From a virus, in the IMG/VR virus record IMGVR_UViG_3300021356_000085, positions 1 to 32,870 of that record: DNA of 32,870 nt. One strand, 5' to 3'. The translations under genes were made by a program, and so were the position numbers. Below the pieces are notes generated by a model, which saw nothing but the letters and a program-made list of their open reading frames with translations, did no database searches and was not told the DNA's origin. Numbering within the stretch: position 1 is the first letter of the stretch; the number at the start of each line of letters is the position of its first letter. This document shows positions 10,355-18,333 of this stretch, one piece after another.

Positions 10355-12286
10355 TCAATATCCACTGCTAGAGGTTGAGGATGAAGAAGTTGAGGACGAG
10401 GATGAAGAGGTTGAAGTTGAAGTTGAAGTTGAAGTTGAAGAGCCCTGACCAGAAACCGAGACAGTATCTGTTCTCGTAACAGAAATTGCCTGGTTTACCG
10501 TGGCATCGAAAGTTAAAATATTATTATTGACCGTTTTAACGACATCTTCACGCGGAGTCACTGTGAAACGGATCGTCCCGTTTGTGGTGGCACTGAGAGG
10601 AGTGAAATCATTTATTGTGACCACACCTGTCTCAAAATTCACTGATCCAACATCACTAAACACCGTGGTTCTAATATTGTCCACAGTTTCGTATATTCTT
10701 AGTTTACCATCCATATCAGCGTCAATACCGCCCAAGAATATTGTTCCGTCTGTCTTTTCATATGCAAAAAGTGTGGACTGACATGATGTGGGTCCAACAT
10801 TGCCGTCCCTACTGTCGTGATATGTGTTTGCTATTGTATTTTGAAAGTTTATGACATAGTTTTGTTTCTTGTTGAGAGTTGGAGCAATTCTTTTTTCCAT
10901 TTGCACATCGACATCAACAAACAACAAAGACGGATCCAAGGATCTACACAACTCTTCTAATTTATTGATGTATAAATTTTTTCCGAACTTAGAGAGATTT
11001 TCGGTGGAAAATAATCCAAGGTATACAAATATCAGAGTTCGTAATTCCTGCTCATTTTTGGTTGTTAATGTAGAATCATAATCAAATTGAGCATTGAACT
11101 TAAGATATGTGTATGATGGATCTATTATTTCGGGAATAACCCCAACTACATTTTTGGCTCGAAACACATCTCGTAATACATCCTCTTTCTCGTCCTCAGT
11201 TAAGACTCCACCAGATGATGGTTTTATTGAAACGAAAACCTTTCCATATTGGGGAGGATCGTAGTCTTCCCCACCAAAAACTAAAACATCATCAGCGTTG
11301 CCATACTCAGCCAAGGTTAGACTCTTATAGTCATTCTTCGTTACCGCTCTATCCTGAGTCTGGTAAAATAGAGGTGCGTTCTGACGGATACTCTCCACCG
11401 TTTCTCTGGCAGATCCACCAACGGCAGATTGAGACACGATAACAGTTCCATTACTTAGGTTCGCAGTAAATGATCTGTTCGTATCACTATCATTTCTTCC
11501 CACACCATTCGATACTGATCCAGAGGTGGTTAAAAACTCTATGGTAACAACATTACCATCATCTACCTTTTTACCCACAATATTGTCGCCAAATTTTATC
11601 TCGTATAATCCTTGAGTAGTTTCCTCTAGGAAATACTTTTTACTACCTGCGGTTACGCCAGTGATGTCAGTGATTTTCGACCATACATCAGAATTACCCG
11701 TTGCATCATTAGTTGATTCCGAAACTTTGACTGTCATATGATCAGTGTCTACATTTTCTGCGGGAATCAGATATTTTGTGCTTGTGTTTGAACTGGCCAC
11801 ATATGAGATGGTAGACCAAGATCCCTCATAAATTGAAAATTCATCGGAGACATGTGGTGCATCGCCAGTTGCTCCGATCATTACGGGACTGGTATTATAA
11901 AATTTATAATCCACCCCTTCAATGGTCGAAGTAAATTCTGTTTTAGCAGGTATTAAAATAGTGTCGGCACCAGCAGATGAAAAACTTACTGTCACTCTCG
12001 CTTCAGCGGCCTTGGTTGAATGGGGTGTGTATCCAATTTGTTTTGCGTGAGAAACAACCGACTCTCTCTTCAAGGCACTATCAAGAAACATTTCATTGGC
12101 AACCATGTTCGCGTAATACGCAGAATAATGGGTGTTATATGATAAAACATCCAGCAAAATCGAAAGACCAGAACCATTAAAATCGTAGTCTTTGAATCTG
12201 TCTTGTGATTCTAGATATGTTTGTAAATTTGAACGAATGTCATCGAAATCGAGATCGGTTACATTCTTTATAGCGTTGATTGCCAT
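10355..12286 (-). CDS. gp6: Baseplate wedge protein gp6 (baseplate J-like)
   Basis: Homologue of T4 gp6, which forms the inner iris of the baseplate and clamps gp7 and gp53; T4 gp6 is 660 aa and this is 643 aa. The N-terminus (DFDDIRSNLQTYLESQDRFK, DFNGSGLSILLDVLSYNTHY, NEMFLDSALKRESVVSHAKQ) is diagnostic. The central baseplate-J part contains AVTKNDYKSLTLAEYGNADD, and a beta-rich C-terminal domain follows. The start overlaps the gp25 stop (TAATG), so gp25 and gp6 are translationally coupled as in other T4-like phages. The C-terminus is unusual: the last 30 or so residues are almost only Ser and Thr, ending SSSGY, encoded in part by a perfect hexamer repeat. gp6 identity is certain; the tail is an accessory addition. 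Confidence 0.92.
   Translation of the reverse strand: MAINAIKNVTDLDFDDIRSNLQTYLESQDRFKDYDFNGSGLSILLDVLSYNTHYSAYYANMVANEMFLDSALKRESVVSHAKQIGYTPHSTKAAEARVTVSFSSAGADTILIPAKTEFTSTIEGVDYKFYNTSPVMIGATGDAPHVSDEFSIYEGSWSTISYVASSNTSTKYLIPAENVDTDHMTVKVSESTNDATGNSDVWSKITDITGVTAGSKKYFLEETTQGLYEIKFGDNIVGKKVDDGNVVTIEFLTTSGSVSNGVGRNDSDTNRSFTANLSNGTVIVSQSAVGGSARETVESIRQNAPLFYQTQDRAVTKNDYKSLTLAEYGNADDVLVFGGEDYDPPQYGKVFVSIKPSSGGVLTEDEKEDVLRDVFRAKNVVGVIPEIIDPSYTYLKFNAQFDYDSTLTTKNEQELRTLIFVYLGLFSTENLSKFGKNLYINKLEELCRSLDPSLLFVDVDVQMEKRIAPTLNKKQNYVINFQNTIANTYHDSRDGNVGPTSCQSTLFAYEKTDGTIFLGGIDADMDGKLRIYETVDNIRTTVFSDVGSVNFETGVVTINDFTPLSATTNGTIRFTVTPREDVVKTVNNNILTFDATVNQAISVTRTDTVSVSGQGSSTSTSTSTSTSSSSSSTSSSSTSSSGY
10411..10440 (-). 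repeat. Perfect 5 x 6-bp tandem repeat encoding a Ser-Thr tail
   Basis: Five exact copies of TTGAAG on the plus strand (CTTCAA on the coding strand) encode alternating Ser and Thr in the C-terminus of gp6. They lie inside a longer, less regular Ser/Thr tract at about 10365-10443. Because the unit is 6 bp, copy-number change by slippage keeps the reading frame. Confidence 0.9.
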
Positions 12287-12666
12287 TATCGTAGCCTCTC
12301 AAGGGTTAAAGTTACTTGTCCCGTTTCCCGAACATTTTTTGGTCTAAACACAATAGAAACATCAAATGAATTTTTTACTTCATTACCAGAGACAACCACA
12401 TCCACCAATTCTACTCTAGGTTCATTTTCTTTTATGACTTTTTCTATTGAATTTTTTATACGAACGGCAGTTACAGTTGTCATGGGTTCGAACAAATATA
12501 GATGAACACCAGAATTTAATTCGGGTCTAAAGGGTCTATCGTAAGAAGAGGTCAAAACCAAGTTACGAATAGAACGCTTAAGTGCGTTCATGTCGGTTAA
12601 TATGGTTACATCACCAGTAAGTGGGTGCGGTATGAAGTCTAAATTTAGGTCTGAGTATCGTGTCAT
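12286..12666 (-). CDS. gp25: Baseplate wedge protein gp25 (sheath initiator)
   Basis: At 126 aa it is close to T4 gp25 (132 aa). gp25 sits at the core of each wedge with gp6 and gp53 and nucleates the contractile sheath. The family EPR motif is present at residues 82-84 (KENEPRVEL), within the usual helix-strand context. The N-terminus (DLNLDFIPHPLTGDVTILTD) and DRPFRPELNSGV (about 43-54) are typical of the GPW/gp25 family. The ATG lies next to a duplicated TAAGGCAT sequence; the more distant copy is the likelier ribosome site. Its stop overlaps the gp6 start by 1 base. Identification is firm. Confidence 0.93.
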   Translation of the reverse strand: MTRYSDLNLDFIPHPLTGDVTILTDMNALKRSIRNLVLTSSYDRPFRPELNSGVHLYLFEPMTTVTAVRIKNSIEKVIKENEPRVELVDVVVSGNEVKNSFDVSIVFRPKNVRETGQVTLTLERLR

Positions 12667-12690
12667 GCCTTATGTATGCCTTAAATTAGA

Positions 12691-14283
12691 CTAAATGCCA
12701 GGATTTGCACCCTCGGGGAGATCTGGATTTTTCTTAATTTCAATAGCCTCTTCAAGTCTTGATGCTAAACCAAAAGTGCCGATTACAAAGTCGTTACGAT
12801 CGTCGGGGAAAGCATCAATGTATGCCAAGGACTTCTCTAGTTGATCCAGCGGGAAGGTATTAAGTAAGAACTCAACGGGTGCATCATACAATCCTGTTGA
12901 GGTAAACCCACCATTTCTCTGCTGGTTTTTATAAACATCTAAAAGAGATCTTGCCACTGATCTGTAACTCAGAGCAGTTTCCACTCTCACATCTTCAAGT
13001 GTTCTGGGTTCTTGAGTGGCCTTAATGGGAAGATTTGCCGAGACTGGTGACTGATCCGTAGTCTCGTCTGTGATATCTCCTGTGCTTTCCTCTTCTTTCG
13101 CCTCCTCGTCATCGGATGTTGCTTCCTCTATTCTATTCTCTAAGTCTTCAAAGAACTTGTCTACATCATTCCCAAATTCCTCCACATTAGTGGCAAGATC
13201 TTTAGCCGCCTGTTCGGCTTGTTCAACAATTTGTTCACCTGCCTCAATGATGTCCTCAGCAGATTTTTGAATTGCTTCAACAGTTTCTCTACCAATCTCC
13301 ACAGTTTCCTCTATAACCTGCTGAACCTGCTCCTTAACGCTCTCTGCTATCCCCTCAACGCTCTCCTTGATTCCATTAACGACATCCTCTGGATCAGGTA
13401 TTTGACTTAATATATCATCAACACTCGGCAGAGAAGGTAATTCTAGACTGGGGATTAAATTGGTTAGGTCTGGAGAAGCAACAAGATCCTTGATAACTTT
13501 TCCTGCCATACACGGATCGCTGAGAACACTGCTCAGTGCTGTATTTGCCAATGCAAACTGATCCAGGAAAGCCAACGCACCAGCAAGATAGGCGTCTTCT
13601 GCGTTTATAATATTGGTAATACTTTGCTGAATGGTTCTAACATTTCCCAAAATTTGTTGTGCTTCATTATAAAATTCAGCGGGAGAAGGGTCAACAAATG
13701 AAGAGGATGGTATGGGAGGAATAGCGTTTGGATCACCAGCGTTAAAACCTAAACCAAACTGAGCCAAAAAGTTTCCTGCTGCCTCGACCGCAGTGTTTGA
13801 TTGTTGAATCGCATTGACGCCAAACTCTTGCTTAAGACTGTTGAAACCATGAGAAAAATTGTCCTTTAATAATTCCTCTGGGTTTGTAACAAGGGTGGCC
13901 AAAGCAGAATTATACGCACTACCAATCCCAAGTATTCTACCCATATCAGGCTCTCCCTCCTGAAAACCTACTATGAGTCCACTCATTCGATTTGTTCTTG
14001 CCTCAAACTCTACTAATTGATTCTGTAAACTAGTCAAAGTTTCCGACATCTCGCCGAAAAAACCGCCACCCGAAGTATTTGGTCCAGACAGTGTTCCAAT
14101 CTTTGCAAGTGCTGAACCGATATTGTTTCGTACATTTCCTGCCAAGTTAGCGATTGGATTTGCAAAAGCCTCTCCACGCAGAACAGTCTTCATGAAGTCA
14201 AGCGAAGTCTCGGGAAGAATCTGCCGAAGGATGGCACAGTTATTAAGAGGGAAGTCCCCATTTCCTATTTGCGTAATTGACAC
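12691..14283 (-). CDS. Baseplate/tail protein with long central coiled coil (530 aa), unknown role
   Basis: The GTG start overlaps the PAAR gene stop (TAGTG), with AAGGA 6 bases upstream. The N-terminus is helical (CAILRQILPETSLDFMKTVL at about residue 16). Residues about 300-395 form a long, strongly amphipathic Glu-rich helix with V/I/A at heptad positions (IKESVEGIAESVKEQVQQVI). An acidic linker rich in D/E/T follows (about 388-412), then a globular C-terminal domain containing PVEFLLNTFPLDQLEKSLAY. There is no signal peptide and no clear membrane span. Placement between PAAR and gp25 puts it among tip and wedge proteins. I recall similar proteins in marine T4-like phages (a DUF7217-type group), but that assignment is from memory and uncertain. 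A rod-like baseplate component or an assembly scaffold would fit. Confidence 0.7.
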   Translation of the reverse strand: MSITQIGNGDFPLNNCAILRQILPETSLDFMKTVLRGEAFANPIANLAGNVRNNIGSALAKIGTLSGPNTSGGGFFGEMSETLTSLQNQLVEFEARTNRMSGLIVGFQEGEPDMGRILGIGSAYNSALATLVTNPEELLKDNFSHGFNSLKQEFGVNAIQQSNTAVEAAGNFLAQFGLGFNAGDPNAIPPIPSSSFVDPSPAEFYNEAQQILGNVRTIQQSITNIINAEDAYLAGALAFLDQFALANTALSSVLSDPCMAGKVIKDLVASPDLTNLIPSLELPSLPSVDDILSQIPDPEDVVNGIKESVEGIAESVKEQVQQVIEETVEIGRETVEAIQKSAEDIIEAGEQIVEQAEQAAKDLATNVEEFGNDVDKFFEDLENRIEEATSDDEEAKEEESTGDITDETTDQSPVSANLPIKATQEPRTLEDVRVETALSYRSVARSLLDVYKNQQRNGGFTSTGLYDAPVEFLLNTFPLDQLEKSLAYIDAFPDDRNDFVIGTFGLASRLEEAIEIKKNPDLPEGANPGI

Positions 14284-14558
14284 TAGTTAATCCTTACATT
14301 CAGAGAGCCCATAATTATTTTGTGTCCACATAAAGCCTGGTCATCCACTCGAACCACTTGTTTCCCTCCAGCAAAAACATCGGGAGATCCGATACGAACT
14401 TCACTACAAATAACACTGTTACCATGATTATGGCAATCAACAGCAACTCCAGCAACCGCGATTGGTTGACCGTTCACAAATACCCCCGTGCTTGGAGCGA
14501 ATCCAAGTTTAGTAGGTGCATCCACCAAAGAAAATCCTGCTAACGCTGCTTGTGGCAT
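14283..14558 (-). CDS. gp5.4: PAAR-type spike tip protein (gp5.4-like)
   Basis: At 91 aa it has the size of T4 gp5.4 (97 aa), the metal-containing conical cap that sharpens the gp5 spike for membrane piercing. The PAAR pattern is visible: GVFVNGQPIAV (25-35), IGSPDVFAGGKQVVRVDD (56-73) and LCGH (76-79). Candidate metal ligands are Cys42, His43, His45, Cys51, Cys77 and His79; PAAR tips usually use three His and one Cys, and I cannot say which are used here. It lies in the spike/hub block with gp5 a few genes upstream, and its stop overlaps the next gene by 1 base. The family call is well supported. Confidence 0.88.
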   Translation of the reverse strand: MPQAALAGFSLVDAPTKLGFAPSTGVFVNGQPIAVAGVAVDCHNHGNSVICSEVRIGSPDVFAGGKQVVRVDDQALCGHKIIMGSLNVRIN

Positions 14559-14579
14559 ATTAAATCTCTTGTTTATGTA

Positions 14580-15056
14580 TTAAGACCAATTAAGTTTAAT
14601 AGTTATGGTATCTCCACCAGAAAGGAGATTCCAAAAGTTGGTTATTGATGTAACATCAGAAACCCATTTGACTCTAGGGGTCGTTAAATTGTCTCGTCCT
14701 CCTGTGTGATTTATTGAAGTTGCAGTGAATATTGTAGATCCATTATGTTGCCAAGTGCTTTCTGCTACAATGGGACCACCAGCATTAGTTACATCAGTTT
14801 CCCATGCACCAGCGTTAACATAATCACCAGTATTTTTAACTTTAAATAACCACTCAATGTTTGTAGCGGCACTGTTTCTTCTTAGGGGAGTTGAAGTATA
14901 AATGTCATAGTTATTAGCAACATCATCTGTACCAGAAAGAGACGCATTTGTAAGATTAAATCTATTGGTGCTTGTATGAGTAACCAATTCTGCATCAAGT
15001 TGTAACTTAACTCCAGCAGCGGGCGGTGTAGGAATAAACATTATATTAGGAGTCAT
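14580..15056 (-). CDS. Hypothetical beta-rich virion protein (158 aa)
   Basis: The start overlaps the stop of the 717-aa fibre-like gene (ATGA), implying co-translation. The composition is rich in Asn, Thr, Ser and Gly with regular hydrophobic alternation (for example GGPIVAESTWQHNGSTIF at about 93-110), suggesting a single beta-sandwich domain. There are no cysteines, signal peptide or membrane segment. It sits between a fibre-like protein and the PAAR tip, so a small attachment or tip domain is plausible. I do not recognise the family. Confidence 0.65.
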   Translation of the reverse strand: MTPNIMFIPTPPAAGVKLQLDAELVTHTSTNRFNLTNASLSGTDDVANNYDIYTSTPLRRNSAATNIEWLFKVKNTGDYVNAGAWETDVTNAGGPIVAESTWQHNGSTIFTATSINHTGGRDNLTTPRVKWVSDVTSITNFWNLLSGGDTITIKLNWS

Positions 15057-17206
15057 TGAGTATATCCAACACTTATCTCTAAATCCGCCGCTGAGGAATT
15101 TCCAGTTACGCCTATAACAATTTTATTCGTTGCACTAATGAGTTTATTAGACAGTGACGCAGTAGATCCACTGGCAGAAACTCCAACCAGAGTTCCAATA
15201 GTATTACTGGTAGATGAATTTTTTAATTGTAAAGTGCATCCACCCGAGGAAGTCTTGGCAAAAAATTCTGTGACTGTTCTGCCCACAACCGCTCTTGGAT
15301 CTATCGTATAATCTTTATTATCTGTAGGTGTCTCTATAAAAATAATATACGAGTCAGATATATGAACATCACCGGTTTGACCGCTAATAGATCCAACACC
15401 CTGAACTGCCCCTGTTGATCCGTTGAAAGATGCAACATATTTTGTTTTTGGTGGGTAAAGATCAAATCTAAGATATGCTACATCGCCATCACTAAACTCT
15501 GTGTTGATAATCGCTACAGGATCTGCTGCATGTGGAAATGCCGTGTCTGTTAGTTGTAAAGTCCTGACATCCGACGCAACACCAAACTGCCCAATGTCCT
15601 TTACAACCAACACTTCGGTTCCGTCATCCTTCATGATTACTAGATCACCACCACGGTCTGCCAGTTCGTCAAAGTAGGCATCTAAGGTGATACCATCGTT
15701 GGTGGTCTCATGTATGGAGATGAAGTCGTCGGTAAGTGTATAGGTATCGAACTTACCAGCGGCTGGTGATGCGCTTGCATCTGAATCGAACACATATTCG
15801 AAGCCTGGTGACAGGTTTACTGCACCCGTTACCCCGTTCACGGAGGAGACACCACCAGCAGTTGTTTGGTGAGTTCCATCAGGGAAGGTGATACCAGCGG
15901 CGTCAAGAGACAGTCCTTGCTGTAATGCAAATGTATCTGTGAGATGTGCAAGAGTCACACCATTAGTAGTAAGTGTAATCTCATCGTTCGCTGGGAACGC
16001 AAGGTGAGTGTTTATGTCACTAGTGTGTCTTAGTTTTTCTTGTATGTTAACGACTGAAGCCGATAAATTAATAGTGCTGCTTGTTATGTTTATTTGATCA
16101 TGGCTATCTCGGACTAGAATGTTGTTACCATTACCGAAAGAATCGACATCACCAATACGAACATTTCTTCCGCTTGACACTTCAAACAGTGAATTATTAT
16201 CGTCGTTGACGATATCAAAGGTGTCTGGAATTGAGATAAAACTACCTAGTGTAATTCCACCGTCAGAAGAAATACCAGCGACATGTAAATTTAATCCACT
16301 GGTGTTCACAGCACCAGTTAGTCCATTAAAAGATGACACGCCTTGTATAGCACCTGTTGATCCATTGAACGATGAAACAGTTTGAGTCGTTAAGGCAACA
16401 CTTGTGATGGCACCAGTTAAACCATTTACCGATGTCACATAATCATCAAAAGTAACTGCCCCCGTTGAACCATTCCACGAAGAAACCCCCTGAAGATCGC
16501 CAGTCAATCCATTGAATGAACTAACTCCTTCCACATCACCCGTTAGTCCATTATACGAAGTAACGAATTTTTTGTTGAGCGGTCTAAAATAATTTTCATC
16601 GGATGGTAGTCTACCATACACTCTTTTTGATACCTGATAAATACTTTGATCATAAATTACAAGAGATCCCTTTTCATAAATTAAAAAATTTCCCTTGGTA
16701 TCTTTCAATCTAAACTCTGGTATGGAGGGACCACTGCTGGTATCCTTTCGTGGCGGAGGAGTAACAGCATCCTGACCTTTCCATGCAGCACACCAGTGGT
16801 TAGATCTAACGGGAGCATTCCATCTGGTGCAATTTCCACCCAAACCCGTACTGCCAGGCGCAACATTATAAAAACTGCAATTGTAACACCCCTGACCCCT
16901 TGGAAGACCACCCGAGTTAGCAGGAGCATAAGCACCAGGCAGGTTTGGATGGTAAGGCTCTCCATCGGAGTATTGCCGAAGCGTTACTGTTTTTGGCTCC
17001 TCTGGCGCACTTCGTTGAGGGGTTGTGTTTGGTTGAATAGGATCATACGATGTGGGTGGAATCGTCGGTGCGGGTGGAACCGATGGGGAGGAGGGTGTTG
17101 TGGGACTAATAGGCGTAGGAGAACTCGGAGTCGATGGTGTTGAAGGACTCGAAGGACTCGAAGGTACAGAAGGTTGACTTGGTGAACCGTATCCGTAAGA
17201 ACTCAT
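15053..17206 (-). CDS. Fibre-like tail protein with HiPIP-like Cys4 module and NGxTG repeats (717 aa)
   Basis: Four parts are visible. (1) Residues 8-53 are almost pure Ser/Pro/Thr, a stiff extended linker. (2) Residues 107-139 hold four cysteines (107, 110, 126, 139) in the order Cx2C, x15, C, x12, C with HWCAAW at the end, close to the [4Fe-4S] high-potential iron-sulfur protein pattern. (3) Residues 217-305 carry six copies of S(F/V/W/Y)NGxTGxV, with three more near residues 455, 590 and 605. (4) The rest is beta-rich fibre sequence containing TFPDGTHQTT. It starts 6 bases after the gp5 stop and precedes PAAR, so it is probably attached near the spike or baseplate. The Cys4 domain is the only part with a possible cofactor. 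Function is unknown; a fibre or a decoration of the tail tip is the best inference. Confidence 0.72.
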   Translation of the reverse strand: MSSYGYGSPSQPSVPSSPSSPSTPSTPSSPTPISPTTPSSPSVPPAPTIPPTSYDPIQPNTTPQRSAPEEPKTVTLRQYSDGEPYHPNLPGAYAPANSGGLPRGQGCYNCSFYNVAPGSTGLGGNCTRWNAPVRSNHWCAAWKGQDAVTPPPRKDTSSGPSIPEFRLKDTKGNFLIYEKGSLVIYDQSIYQVSKRVYGRLPSDENYFRPLNKKFVTSYNGLTGDVEGVSSFNGLTGDLQGVSSWNGSTGAVTFDDYVTSVNGLTGAITSVALTTQTVSSFNGSTGAIQGVSSFNGLTGAVNTSGLNLHVAGISSDGGITLGSFISIPDTFDIVNDDNNSLFEVSSGRNVRIGDVDSFGNGNNILVRDSHDQINITSSTINLSASVVNIQEKLRHTSDINTHLAFPANDEITLTTNGVTLAHLTDTFALQQGLSLDAAGITFPDGTHQTTAGGVSSVNGVTGAVNLSPGFEYVFDSDASASPAAGKFDTYTLTDDFISIHETTNDGITLDAYFDELADRGGDLVIMKDDGTEVLVVKDIGQFGVASDVRTLQLTDTAFPHAADPVAIINTEFSDGDVAYLRFDLYPPKTKYVASFNGSTGAVQGVGSISGQTGDVHISDSYIIFIETPTDNKDYTIDPRAVVGRTVTEFFAKTSSGGCTLQLKNSSTSNTIGTLVGVSASGSTASLSNKLISATNKIVIGVTGNSSAADLEISVGYTQ
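16292..16561 (-). repeat. Six NGxTG fibre repeats
   Basis: Six consecutive protein-level repeats of about 12-20 residues, each with S-aromatic/V-NG-(L/S)-TG-(A/D)-(V/I/L), run from SYNGLTGDV to SFNGLTGAV. The DNA copies differ at many third positions, so the array is old and kept at protein level. Related copies occur further on in the same gene. Confidence 0.85.
16781..16894 (-). other. HiPIP-like Cys4 domain within the 717-aa protein
   Basis: The segment reads QGCYNCSFYNV, then GNCTRW, then NHWCAAW. The classic HiPIP signature, as in Allochromatium HiPIP, is C-x2-C-x16-C-x13-C with GWCASW at the end; here the spacing is x2, x15, x12 and the aromatic residues around the cysteines are kept. 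The resemblance is seen by eye, and cluster binding is inferred. A zinc knuckle is the main alternative. Confidence 0.55.
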
Positions 17207-17212
17207 TTGAAT

Positions 17213-18208
17213 TTATCCCGGTGGGTTAAGGTTTACATTACCACCTTCGAGAACAATTTTAGCACCTCCACCACAAGCGAAAGATAATTTATCCTTCGCA
17301 CAAAAATTGGTTTCTTGTCCTTCGGCACCCAAGTTTATTTTTTCCTCAGTTTTGATTCCGAAGTTTTTACAGTTAACCGTAAAATCATCCTCTAATTCAA
17401 AGTTTGCTTTTTTGCCCTTGAAAGTAAAATTTTCTGATTTGATAGCAACATTACCGAGAGCGGTTATATTTACATTTCCTCCCACAAATACATTGTTGTC
17501 GCCCAAAACTATGTCGTACTCATCTCCAACAGATTTTATTCTGATGCCATCTGGAGTAAATTCAACATATGATCCATTGATATGAGTAATGTTTATTCTT
17601 TCGGCGCCTGATGTATCATCAATTTCGATAATGTGTCCAGTAGTCGATTCATACACTTTATTGTTAGGATATGTGGGATTTGCAGGCGACGATGGTTCGT
17701 TCCAAGTTTCACCTGTGGCAGTTTCAACTTCCTCCAATTCCATACCAAGATATCTTGGATGCACTTCAGTCATTTCGTATGGAGAAGTTGTGGCCCTCTC
17801 ATTGGTGTCTGGTTTTCCGTTGTAGGACTCACGGCTCGCTTTTTGATAAGCATCTGGTGTATTAAAACCAACCAAAGGATCATTCTCTTGAGAATTTATG
17901 CCTGGAATAGTTCCTAAAATCATGGGTTGGGTTGGAACTTCTTCTCCACCGTCAAGGAAGAATCCAAACACATGACTGCCTGGTAAAAATCCAGGCACAG
18001 TTTGCCCCTTCCCTCTGTTACACGCACTTGTTACAGGAAAAATAGGATGTGCCCAGTATAGTTGAACGGTAGGCAATTCTGCTAAATCGGCAGAATGATA
18101 TCCGTGGATTCGGACTCTTGCTCTACCAAGAGTCTCGGGGTCGTTAATATCCTCAACAACTCCCGTCCACCAAACAAACGGTCCATTTTGTCCTTGAAAT
18201 GGTATCAA
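17213..18208 (-). CDS. gp5: Baseplate central spike gp5 lacking the lysozyme domain
   Basis: Homologue of T4 gp5, the trimeric spike below the hub. The OB domain is at residues 11-115 (WTGVVEDINDPETLGRARVR, aligned to T4 VGVVEDRMDPLKLGRVRVRV; TSACNRGKG; VFGFFLDGG; MILGT). The C-terminal needle starts at about 185 (YESTTGHIIEIDDTSGAERI, T4 METESGHIQEFDDTPGQERY) and runs through NVNITALGNVAIKS-type beta repeats to residue 331. T4 gp5 (575 aa) has a lysozyme domain between these parts; here only a 60-70 aa linker is present. The start is TTG at 18208, overlapping the TGA of the 39-codon gene. An in-frame TGA 7 bases upstream of it and no ATG before about residue 155 make TTG nearly forced. The gp5 call is firm, the initiation mode less so. 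Confidence 0.9.
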   Translation of the reverse strand: MIPFQGQNGPFVWWTGVVEDINDPETLGRARVRIHGYHSADLAELPTVQLYWAHPIFPVTSACNRGKGQTVPGFLPGSHVFGFFLDGGEEVPTQPMILGTIPGINSQENDPLVGFNTPDAYQKASRESYNGKPDTNERATTSPYEMTEVHPRYLGMELEEVETATGETWNEPSSPANPTYPNNKVYESTTGHIIEIDDTSGAERINITHINGSYVEFTPDGIRIKSVGDEYDIVLGDNNVFVGGNVNITALGNVAIKSENFTFKGKKANFELEDDFTVNCKNFGIKTEEKINLGAEGQETNFCAKDKLSFACGGGAKIVLEGGNVNLNPPG

Positions 18209-18324
18209 AAATCTTCAACCCAAGATTCCGCCCAGGTTCTCCATTCTTCCAATTCTTCTTCCGTATAATCTCGACTCTTCAGTTCATCGATTCTTCGCTC
18301 ATACTCTCGGTATTCGTTTTCCAT
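18205..18324 (-). CDS. 39-aa acidic mini-gene coupled to gp5
   Basis: A short ORF between the gp27-like gene and gp5, with a textbook AGGAG ribosome site 8 bases before its ATG at 18322-18324. The product is Glu/Arg/Trp-rich and wholly helical (RRIDELKSRDYTEEELEEWR), ending SWVEDF. Its stop TGA shares two bases with the TTG start of gp5 (TTGA). Since gp5 has no good start of its own, translating this ORF may deliver ribosomes to gp5. It could be only a translational leader, or it could be a small helical chaperone or adaptor for the spike. I know of no named homologue. Confidence 0.65.
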   Translation of the reverse strand: MENEYREYERRIDELKSRDYTEEELEEWRTWAESWVEDF

Positions 18325-18333
18325 AATAATCTC

